Translations under genes and position numbers: made by a program
Assembly (NCBI RefSeq): GCF_039541955.1
Contig: NZ_BAABHF010000041.1
Coordinates: 1-64,000, forward strand
Length of the DNA: 64,000 nucleotides
Direction of reading: 5' to 3'
DNA from: Actinoallomurus oryzae
Lineage (GTDB): Bacteria; Actinomycetota; Actinomycetes; Streptosporangiales; Streptosporangiaceae
The notes under the pieces: generated by a model
The model's database searches: none
Told to the model about the DNA's origin: nothing
Seen by the model: only the letters and a program-made list of their open reading frames with translations
Part shown: piece by piece, positions 58,501-64,000 of the stretch
Layout: each line of letters begins with the position of its first letter
How positions within the stretch are numbered: the stretch's first letter is position 1

Positions 58501-59157
58501 GAGGATCGGGGACAGGTAGGCGTCCACGACCGTGGTATCGCCGCGCGACACCAGCTTCATCAGCGGGCTGGTCCGGTGCGATTCCGACACCTGGGTGTAG
58601 CCGATCCCACGTGCGATCTCGCCGATGAGCGACTCGTGCCGGTGATACCGGTAACCGTGCATACAGACGACGGCGACTGAGCGGAAGCCCGCCTCGTACG
58701 CCTCCCGTAGGTCGCAGGTCACCGCGTCGTCATTGAGAGGCACGATCACCTCCCCGTGTGCGCCGACACGCTCACGCACCTCGATCACCCGGGAGTACAG
58801 CAGTTCCGGAAGCACGATCCGCCGATCGAACAGGCGCGGACGACTCTGGTACGCGATCCGCAACGCGTCGCGGAAACCCTCACTGATCACCAGCACGGTC
58901 GGCTCACCCTTGCGCTCGAGCAACGCGTTCGTGGCCACCGTCGTGCCCAGGCGCACGGACTCGATCAGCCCGGCCCGAACGGGGACATGGGCCGGCGCGC
59001 CGAGCACATGCCTGATCCCGGCAACGGCCGGGTCCCGGTACCGATCCGGATCCTCCGAAAGCAGCTTGTGCGTGATGAGGACACCATCGGGCCGCCTGCC
59101 CACGACATCGGTGAACGTCCCACCACGATCGATCCAGAACTCCCAGCCCCGAACCAT
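55504..59157 (-). CDS. 5-oxoprolinase (ATP-hydrolysing), fused HyuA-HyuB type
   Basis: 1217 residues, the normal length of the fused enzyme. The HyuA-like half (about 1-670) has IDRGGTFTDVVG, LGTTVATNALLERKG, GGTSTDVSRYAGEFERR and the FGGAGGQHACAVAD signature; the HyuB-like half (about 700-1210) has GVRLRSTAHSVNIKERLDFS, NDPYHGGTHLPDITVVTPVF and ETPGGGGYGRP at the end. It opens 5-oxoproline to glutamate using ATP, recycling glutathione-like breakdown or cyclised glutamate. GAGGGGG lies 5 bp before the start; a dormancy box at 59240 is 83 bp upstream. Confidence 0.92.
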   Translation of the reverse strand: MVRGWEFWIDRGGTFTDVVGRRPDGVLITHKLLSEDPDRYRDPAVAGIRHVLGAPAHVPVRAGLIESVRLGTTVATNALLERKGEPTVLVISEGFRDALRIAYQSRPRLFDRRIVLPELLYSRVIEVRERVGAHGEVIVPLNDDAVTCDLREAYEAGFRSVAVVCMHGYRYHRHESLIGEIARGIGYTQVSESHRTSPLMKLVSRGDTTVVDAYLSPILDRYVEQVSEELPGVRLMFMQSSGGLTDARTFRGKDSILSGPAGGVVGMARTSAAAGHRRVIGFDMGGTSTDVSRYAGEFERRYETEVAGVRIWAPMLSIHTVAAGGGSVLRFDGGRYQVGPDSAGAHPGPASYRRGGPLTVTDANVMLGRIQPEHFPHVFGSAGDQPLDAEVVRERFAALATRIGDGRTPEQVAAGFLEIAVANMANAIKKVSVQRGYDVTRYVLATFGGAGGQHACAVADALGMTQVLIHPLAGVLSAYGMGLADVTAMRESAVERALDADVLPEVAGILGKLEAEATAELQNEGVVDDRIRSVRRVHLRYAGTDTALVVSSGTIPAMVHEFEERYRQRFSFLMPDRPIVVEAASVEVIGESHGAAAAAARRRGRHGVTASARVPVYVAGSWSEADLRHREHLRPGDTIKGPAIIAEANATTVVDAGWLAVVDELDNLALTRVEARPARRAVGTDVDPVMLEIFNNLFMSIAEQMGVRLRSTAHSVNIKERLDFSCALFDPAGNLIANAPHIPVHLGSMGESIKEVVKRRAGRMRPGDVYVLNDPYHGGTHLPDITVVTPVFGERAGDEGGPLAGPGEILFFVGSRGHHAEIGGITPGSMPAFSTRIEQEGVLIDDWLLVDNAAADARGEGGRFRESETIDLLRSGAHPSRNPLDNIADLRAQIAANEKGVQELCAMVGYFGLDVVHAYMRHVRENAEESVRRVISVLRDGSYTYELDNGAIIKVAVRVDRVARTAEIDFAGTSRQSADNFNAPSSVVMAAVLYVFRTLVAEDIPLNAGCLMPIHVKIPPGTLLSPEYPAAVAAGNVETSQAVTGALYAALDVMAEGCGTMNNVTFGDDRHQYYETVAGGSGAGDGFDGTSVVQTHMTNSRLTDPEVLEWRYPVRLESFEIRHGSGGAGRWRGGDGGRRRIRFLRPMTVTTLSSHRRIRPYGMADGGPGEVGRQWVEHVDGSMTGMRGCDSLPVAAGDVFVIETPGGGGYGRPNPPR

Positions 59158-59239
59158 CTCAGCCCCCTCTGGCCCTCTGCCACGTTCGGTGACACCACAC
59201 GGCACGAACACCACCTTCGACGACGCAGAGGCGGCCGGA

Positions 59240-59254
59240 CAGGGCCGAAGGTCC
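59240..59254. promoter_or_regulatory. DosR-like box upstream of 5-oxoprolinase
   Basis: AGGGCCGAAGGTCCA; minus strand TGGACCTTCGGCCCT, 83 bp before the start at 59157. The gap 59158-59417 holds nothing else recognisable. Confidence 0.65.
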
Positions 59255-59417
59255 ACACCCGGCGCCGGCGCGCTGTGCGTTCGCTCGTTCGCCGGGCCCT
59301 CGGAGGCGGGCGTGGGAGCGGTTGGCCGTCTTCTCGGATTCGGGCGCGCATCATCGGCGGCTGAGTTCACCGACGTGATCGCCCGAGTGACACGGCACCT
59401 GGGTGCGATGAGTCGGG

Positions 59418-61208
59418 TCACAGAGGCTGTCGGTAGCCGAAGAACTCGTGGTCCTGGTTGTAGCCGCCATAGCCGCTACCGATGTCGGAGAAGTCGGCGA
59501 CGAACTCGACCGCCTTGATCCACTTGACCTGTTTGAAGCCGAGTTCGAGCTCGTTGCGCAGCCGCAGGGGCGCGCCGTGGCCGAACGACAGTGGCCGGTC
59601 GTTCATATCGTAGGCGAGCATCGTAAGCCGACCACGCATGTGTTCGACGGGGTGGGCGTCGTAGTAGGTGCCGCCGTCGGCGCCTTCGCCCAGGGAGTAG
59701 AACACCACCCATTTCGCGCGGGGATCGGGTTCGACCAGGTCGCAGATGGTCGCCATGGACACGCCGGTCCATTTGGCGACGCCGGACCATCCCTGGATGC
59801 AAAAGTGCTGCGTTATCTGGGTATGGGCGGGCAACGCGCGAAGTTCCTCCAGGGACAGGCCGACAGGGTGGGCGACCAGGCCGCCGACGCGCAGCCGGTA
59901 GCCGGCGAATCCGCCCGCCTGCAGGATCCTGTACTCGGTGGAGTCAGGGTAGCGGCCGTTGTGCCAGAAATAGGGCGAGATGTCTTTTTCGCCGTATTCG
60001 CCGGGACGCAGATCCACATGTTCGAACCAACGCAGGAGACCGCCGATGAGCATGCGCCCGGCGCGCTGAACGACGCGCGGATGGCGCAGTGTGAACGGTG
60101 TCGCAACGGCCCATCCGACGATGACCACCCCCATCCAGCCGATGAAGACCCAGAAGCCGAGCCAACTGTTGCCGTCGCGGCCAGGGCCGATGCGATTGAG
60201 GTTGGTCAGCAGACCGGTCGAGAAGACCAGGCTCACATGGATCACGATGAACAGCAGGAACCAGCAGAAGACCAGGAAGTGCAGCGACCGCGCGGTCTGG
60301 ATGCTCGCCACCCGGCTGATCCGCCGAAATCGGGTCGACAGCGCCGGTGACATGCCCAGCCCCGTGACCAACGCCAGAGGCGCGGCGATGAACACCGTGA
60401 CGAAGTAGGCCAACAGTTGCAATCCGTTGTAGGCCACCCAGCCGTGCTCTTTCGGCCAGTCCAATGACAGGTACTGGATGGCCACCGACGCCGCGTTCGG
60501 GAACACCGTCCAGCTGGTGGGGACGAGGCGCTTCCACTGCGGGGTGGCGAACAGCAGCACGTAAAAGACCAAGCCGTTGAGCAGCCACAGCAGATTGACG
60601 CCGAGGTGCCACCAGCGGGCCAGACCGATCGAGTGCCGGATCCCCGGGAGCCCGACGTGGCGGGGCAGGCTGATCGAGTCCTGCTTGGCGGTCCACAGCG
60701 GTTCGGCGGGGACCGGTTTTTGGAAGCGGAACCATTCGCGTCCGGGGGTGCAGTGCCGACTCCAGTACAGCCTGGGGTGATCGCTCAAAATCTGCAGACC
60801 CGACCGCAGGATGAACACCATCAAGAACAGGTTGAAAAAGTGCGACCACCGTGCCCATGCGGGAATGCCCAGATAATCGCCGCGGTCCGCCCTCAAGTCA
60901 GTGCCCGGATAGGCGGCGATGAACCGCTGCACCGACGGCATGTTCCGTAGCCCTTTGGCGGCGGCGACACACGCGAGCAGGATCGCGAAGCCCAGCGGAA
61001 GCAGCCACAGCAGGTTGAACCATCGGCGGCCGAGGCGTATCCGTGGAGTCACCCCGCCCGCGGTCGGCACTGACCCCGCCCACGTCGCCGGCTCGACGAC
61101 CTCCTCGCCGCGCGTCAGTCCACTCCGGAAACCGTCCGGACTCCGGTCCGAAGCCCCCGGCGCGGCCGATCGGTCATCGTGGCCTCTCCGAGGCTCATTA
61201 CCGGCCAT
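59418..61208 (-). CDS. Cytochrome b-type membrane domain fused to sulfite-oxidase-like molybdopterin domain
   Basis: 596 residues. After a polar N-terminus of about 60 residues there are some six membrane helices (about 65-390) with histidines placed as in b561 or hydrogenase-type cytochromes (WARWSHFFNLFLMVFI, RWWHLGVNLLWLLNG, SLHFLVFCWFLLFIVIHVSL). Residues about 415-590 form a molybdopterin-binding oxidoreductase domain with HFCIQGWSGVAKWTGV, whose Cys is the expected Mo ligand. The fusion would pass electrons between a Mo enzyme and the quinone pool. Substrate unknown. GGGGG lies upstream of ATG 61206-61208. No dormancy box was recognised. Confidence 0.87.
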   Translation of the reverse strand: MAGNEPRRGHDDRSAAPGASDRSPDGFRSGLTRGEEVVEPATWAGSVPTAGGVTPRIRLGRRWFNLLWLLPLGFAILLACVAAAKGLRNMPSVQRFIAAYPGTDLRADRGDYLGIPAWARWSHFFNLFLMVFILRSGLQILSDHPRLYWSRHCTPGREWFRFQKPVPAEPLWTAKQDSISLPRHVGLPGIRHSIGLARWWHLGVNLLWLLNGLVFYVLLFATPQWKRLVPTSWTVFPNAASVAIQYLSLDWPKEHGWVAYNGLQLLAYFVTVFIAAPLALVTGLGMSPALSTRFRRISRVASIQTARSLHFLVFCWFLLFIVIHVSLVFSTGLLTNLNRIGPGRDGNSWLGFWVFIGWMGVVIVGWAVATPFTLRHPRVVQRAGRMLIGGLLRWFEHVDLRPGEYGEKDISPYFWHNGRYPDSTEYRILQAGGFAGYRLRVGGLVAHPVGLSLEELRALPAHTQITQHFCIQGWSGVAKWTGVSMATICDLVEPDPRAKWVVFYSLGEGADGGTYYDAHPVEHMRGRLTMLAYDMNDRPLSFGHGAPLRLRNELELGFKQVKWIKAVEFVADFSDIGSGYGGYNQDHEFFGYRQPL

Positions 61209-61378
61209 GTTCAGCCCCCAGCCGCCGACGGCGCGGGCCGGCCAACGGCGAATCCCCGGGACGCGCTATGTGGTGATCGATCGCCGATCCCTCACGCGGA
61301 AGGCCGACCACGCCAGGTTGATCGCCGGATCACTACCGCGGTAAACGCTCGGACATCCTGCGATACTCGCCTTTCAGG

Positions 61379-61755
61379 CTAGCGGAGAGCTTCGCGGCTG
61401 AGCGTCGTGATGCGGTCGGCTACGTCGGTCACGGCCCGTACGACCGGCGGGCTCAGGCCGGTGCCGAAGCCGAAGTCGACGCCGCCGATGAGGTAGATCC
61501 GCATCACGACGGGCATCCGGCCGAGAGTCTCGCCAAGCCGTGTCGCGATGCCGAGGCCGAGATCGTGGCTGCTCGTGCCCGGCTCGACCATGCCGACGGC
61601 GTCGGGTTTGTGGACGTGGCCGGGTTCGTCCGTGGACGGTACGGCGTCGACCACGACGGCGAGGTCCGCTCCGTCCCACAGGTCGAGGAGGCGGCTCGGC
61701 TCTCCGACGGAGACCGCCAGGGTCGCCCCCTCCAGCGACCACGAGGTATCTGAAC
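61379..61755 (-). pseudogene. Hydrogenase maturation protease, N-terminally truncated
   Basis: Read leftwards from about 61745, EGATLAVSVGEPSRLLDLWD, ADLAVVVDAVPS, PGTSSHDLGLGIATRLGETL and LIGGVDFGFGTGLSPPVVRA match the C-terminal two thirds of HycI/HoxM-type proteases that trim the [NiFe]-hydrogenase large subunit. The N-terminal part with the first Ni-binding acidic residue is missing; the frame runs into antisense of the neighbouring nitroreductase fragment. No hydrogenase large subunit is in the window. Confidence 0.72.
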
Positions 61756-61756
61756 G

Positions 61757-62549
61757 GGACACCGCGCATTTCCTCGTTGACGCCGCGTGGGCGCCGTCGG
61801 TGCACAACACCCAGCCCTGGTGGTTCGGCACGCGAGGCTCGACGGTGACTCTGCACGCCGATCCCGAGCGCCGGCTGAACGTGGCGGACCCGGACGGCCG
61901 GGAGATGCTGATCAGCTGCGCGGCGCCGTGCACGCTTCGCCTGGCGGTCCGCCGCCCCGGCCGCGGCCCGCAGGTACGGATGGCCTCCGACCCGGAGCGG
62001 CCCGGGCTGATCGCCGATGTGACGGTGGGGCCGGCCCAGCCGCCCAGCGAGGACAAGAACCGGATGTATGACCAGATCCGGCGCCGCCGCACCCATCGCG
62101 GCGGCTTCCGGCCCGAGGGCCTGCCGGCCGGGTTGTTGCAGGCGCTGCGTACCTGTGCCCTCGACGAGAACGCCGCCCTCCGCGTCGTCGCGGATCCACG
62201 AGCACTGATCGCGCTCGGTGCCCTGACCGAGGTCGCCGAGCAGATGCTGCGCCAGAACCCGGACTACTGCCTCGAAATGGCGCGCTGGGCGCCGCGCCCG
62301 GGCAGCCGCCGGCGAGGCGGCGTACACGACGACGCCTACCTGCGCGATCCTGGACGTACGGATCCCCACTTCGCGCAGCGCGACTTCGCACGCGGCCACG
62401 GCTGGGGCCTCACCGACGACGAACGGCACGGCGCGACGGGCGTGGTGGCTCTCCTGACCACGAAGGCCGACGAGCGCGCCGCGTGGCTCCAGGCCGGACA
62501 GGCGTTGCCCGGAACGACGTCCGCGCCCCGTAAGGGAGATCAGGGGTGA
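61757..62549 (+). pseudogene. Acg-like nitroreductase fragment (Rv2032 family)
   Basis: SERDTAHFLVDAAWAPSVHN then TQPWWFG, HADPERRLNVADPDGREML and IRRRRTHRGGF are typical of Acg/Rv2032-like flavin nitroreductases of dormancy regulons. The fragment has no credible start codon close to the first homologous residue, and it ends soon after TTKADERAAWLQAGQALP with a non-homologous tail GTTSAPRKGDQG, so about the last quarter is lost. It is head-to-head with the truncated hydrogenase protease, and both are cut at the same point (about 61750). Confidence 0.7.
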
Positions 62550-62712
62550 GTGTGGTCGGTTTCCCAGGCCCAGGCGGCGATGCCGACGCGGTTGGCGACG
62601 CCGAGCTTCGCCTGGATGTTGGCGACGTGGGTTTTGACGGTGCCGATCGAGATGAACAACTCGGCCGCGATGTCCGCGTTGGAGCGGGCCGCCGCGAGCC
62701 GGGCAGGTGGGG
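62540..62712 (-). pseudogene. C-terminal helix-turn-helix of a LuxR/NarL-type response regulator
   Basis: The last 55 or so codons before TGA at 62540 read ARSNADIAAELFISIGTVKT followed by HVANIQAKLGVANRVGIAAW, a complete GerE/NarL recognition region without receiver domain or start. DosR/DevR belong to this family, but the fragment alone cannot be assigned to that subgroup. Confidence 0.7.
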
Positions 62713-62734
62713 CGGCGCTCAAAGGGGCGGGGCG

Positions 62735-62982
62735 CAACGTTATAGCCCGTCCCCGCCCTATCTCCAGGACGCGGTGGCCCGGCTGCACATCGAGTTGCTC
62801 AAGCATCTGCGCGACGATTCCCGGCGCGGAAGCCATGCCGCGAGGTCGGCCGTCCGCCCCGGGTGGGTGATGACGCCGTCGTGAGCATAGGCCTTCTCGA
62901 CCGCGACGTCGGGTACGAACAGATGTCCTGAGACTCCTACCCCCGGACCCGTAGTGATGATCTGGGAATCCTCGGTCGTCAC
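62735..62982 (-). pseudogene. Methyltransferase fragment (protein-L-isoaspartate methyltransferase-like)
   Basis: GHLFVPDVAVEKAYAHDGVI, then in a shifted frame SAPGIVAQMLEQLDVQPGHR and VLEIG, then in a third frame GTGYN, follow the start of PIMT/FxLD-type SAM methyltransferases. One base lost in a G-run near 62752 and another shift near 62860 break the frame, and the rest is gone at the junction with the LuxR fragment. Confidence 0.6.
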
Positions 62983-63803
62983 GGTGCGGCCACCGGGTCC
63001 AGACGGCCGGTCGTTCCGGCTTGCTTGACGAGACGACCCCAGCGTTCCCGGCGCCCGAAGTGTCCGGCGATCGTTTTACCGGAGGGAAGTTCTCCAGCCG
63101 GCGTACGGTTGGCGATCGCCCATCGCCATGCGCTGTGTTGCAGCTCAGATGCCGGACGTCGCGGTCGTCGGCCGCGGTCCGCTTTCCCCGGATCACGCGG
63201 ATGGACATCGTCTATGTCCCGTATGAACTCTTCGGTGCTGTCCGTCTGAGCGTCGTATGAGGCTGTGGCCAGATCGGCGGGTGCCGTATGAGCATCGAAT
63301 GAAGGAGCCTCCTCGCTCGTCAGCCTCGTATGAGGCACGTATGACCCGACCTCGTTCGCCGCGGGGCTCGTATCAGGCACCTGCGCACGTGGCGTCTTCC
63401 GGGCAGCAGCGTGCCTGACCTGGCGCATCAAGAGCTCGTACGAGCCGATCAGAGCACAGCTTGGCCAGGCGGCGATCAGCCGGCCAACCGCCGAAGGCTC
63501 CGCGACGGCCACGTTCGCCGCCAGGCTCGCCGCGCTCCCGATGACCAGCAAGCTCCAAGGCAGCAGCCCGCTACGCTGCCCATTCCGGGAGTCGGCCAGC
63601 CACGTCATCGACGAGGCCGCGATCATCCCGTCCACCGAAACAGGCAACAGGGTCGACGTCCATGACGTCTCCCCATACCGCCGGACCAAGATAAACATGT
63701 GCTTATACGACAACACCGCCGCGATCCCAGCCAACACCACCACACTGAGAGTCGTCGTCCACCGAATAGACCGATCCGCCCAGCCGGACTGAGGATTCGC
63801 CAT
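62979..63803 (-). CDS. DUF2637 membrane protein of integrative-element type
   Basis: 274 residues. Four membrane helices in the first 120 residues (IRWTTTLSVVVLAGIAAVLS, a short helix around VSVDGMIAASSMTWLA, LLPWSLLVIGSAASLAANVA and AAWPSCALIGSYELLM) are followed by a low-complexity polar region (about 130-215) and a C-terminal helix-turn-helix-like segment (SGKTIAGHFGRRERWGRLVK). This DUF2637 layout is common on actinobacterial integrative and conjugative elements (pSAM2-like), near replication and transfer genes; its function is not established. GAGGG precedes the ATG. It probably belongs to an element extending beyond the right edge. Confidence 0.83.
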   Translation of the reverse strand: MANPQSGWADRSIRWTTTLSVVVLAGIAAVLSYKHMFILVRRYGETSWTSTLLPVSVDGMIAASSMTWLADSRNGQRSGLLPWSLLVIGSAASLAANVAVAEPSAVGRLIAAWPSCALIGSYELLMRQVRHAAARKTPRAQVPDTSPAANEVGSYVPHTRLTSEEAPSFDAHTAPADLATASYDAQTDSTEEFIRDIDDVHPRDPGKADRGRRPRRPASELQHSAWRWAIANRTPAGELPSGKTIAGHFGRRERWGRLVKQAGTTGRLDPVAAP

Positions 63804-64000
63804 GATCCCTCACGCCCCCGGACCGTCGACCAGCGAGGCGACATCGAGAGGGACATACCCGAGAGGGATGACGATGGTGGGAAATTGGTTTGACTCCGGC
63901 CTCGGACTTGAACCCCCATCACACTCAGAGCGGCCGACCCCCGGTTGATGAACCTGCGGCACTATCACGTGCCCGCAGTCTGGGCGCCGATTGGGCGACG
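63804..64000. other. Right-edge non-coding region with repeats
   Basis: No gene is seen. It contains a direct repeat CGAGAGGGA at 63845-63853 and 63860-63868 upstream of the DUF2637 gene, and an inverted repeat CTGCGGCAC / GTGCCCGCAG at 63954-63978 that could be an operator or hairpin. A TTCAAGT stretch near 63907 looks like a tRNA T-loop but has no pairing stem. Confidence 0.4.

Noticed and set aside
62540..63208. A full-length regulatory protein spanning the LuxR helix-turn-helix and upstream sequence
   Set aside because: The upstream part is a shifted methyltransferase piece and antisense of the DUF2637 gene, not a receiver domain.
63895..63945. tRNA 3' end / att site suggested by TTCAAGT and GAACCCCC near 63907-63916
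   Set aside because: The flanking bases do not pair as a T-stem, and no acceptor or anticodon arm can be drawn; without the right-hand flank an att core cannot be shown.

Overview
The window is about 70% G+C, almost fully coding, with tightly packed and often 4-bp-overlapping genes and many GTG starts. This is typical of a filamentous, high-GC actinobacterium. No rRNA, complete tRNA, CRISPR array or intact insertion sequence was seen. The gene content is that of the mycobacterial DosR/DevR dormancy (hypoxia) regulon and its streptomycete counterpart. It includes six tandem universal stress proteins, six CBS-domain proteins (two are close Hrp1/Rv2626c relatives), an Rv2004c-like kinase/P-loop protein, a class II ribonucleotide reductase (NrdZ/Rv0570 type), three Rv0571c-like phosphoribosyltransferase-hydrolase fusions, DUF1876 and DUF1918 proteins, CtpF-like P-type ATPases, a PEP synthase, and an Acg/Rv2032-like nitroreductase fragment. 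I read about twenty copies of a 14-15 bp motif close to GGGACCTTCGGCCC in front of these genes. It matches the published DosR box (GGGACTTNNGNCCCT) at nearly every position, so the window looks like one regulatory island. No DosR/DosS-type regulator is encoded here.

Layout. 1-10.9 kb: end of a ferritin-like gene, then a minus-strand operon read from about 10.8 kb leftwards, encoding a V/A-type rotary ATPase (G, C, I, K, E, A, B, D; no F), a HAD-like protein lacking the catalytic aspartate, and a GH65 sugar phosphorylase. 10.9-18.8 kb: stress protein and P-type ATPase (minus), stress protein and 4Fe-4S hydrogenase-beta-like protein (plus), a relic of a second ntpD-HAD junction, and the Rv2004c-like gene. 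18.8-23.8 kb: frameshifted nrdZ, ftsH, CBS-BON and hrp1. 23.9-29.5 kb: stress protein, phosphoribosyltransferase fusion, archease, PRPP synthetase and a second fusion. 29.5-35.5 kb: PEP synthase with DUF1876, an ACP-acyl-AMP ligase-acyltransferase fusion and a second hrp1. 35.8-42.1 kb: group 2 sigma factor, archaeal-type fructose-bisphosphate aldolase/phosphatase, slipin, stress protein, DUF1918 and three CBS proteins. 42.2-47.4 kb: metallo-beta-lactamase-like gene, deleted acetyl-CoA synthetase, and a pyruvate/2-oxoacid dehydrogenase operon (E1 alpha, E1 beta, E2) ending in an acyl carrier protein. 47.6-55.5 kb: second P-type ATPase, exported double rubrerythrin, DoxX, two stress proteins and the third fusion. 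55.5-61.2 kb: 5-oxoprolinase and a cytochrome b/molybdopterin fusion. 61.4-63.0 kb: a graveyard of gene fragments. 63.0-63.8 kb: a DUF2637 gene of the kind carried by actinobacterial integrative elements, which probably marks the island edge.

Taken together, the genes suggest a low-oxygen or quiescence programme: ion and proton homeostasis (V-ATPase, P-type ATPases), carbon rerouting (PEP synthase, FBP aldolase/phosphatase, GH65, 2-oxoacid dehydrogenase), nucleotide and PRPP supply, adenylate sensing (CBS, USP), and ribosome or redox protection. Several genes are visibly decaying (nrdZ, acs, nitroreductase, hydrogenase protease) or carry single-base frameshifts (ftsH 5' end, the metallo-beta-lactamase gene). 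Some of these may be sequencing errors in C/G runs. Family assignments come from reading the sequence and remembered family features; no database search was run.
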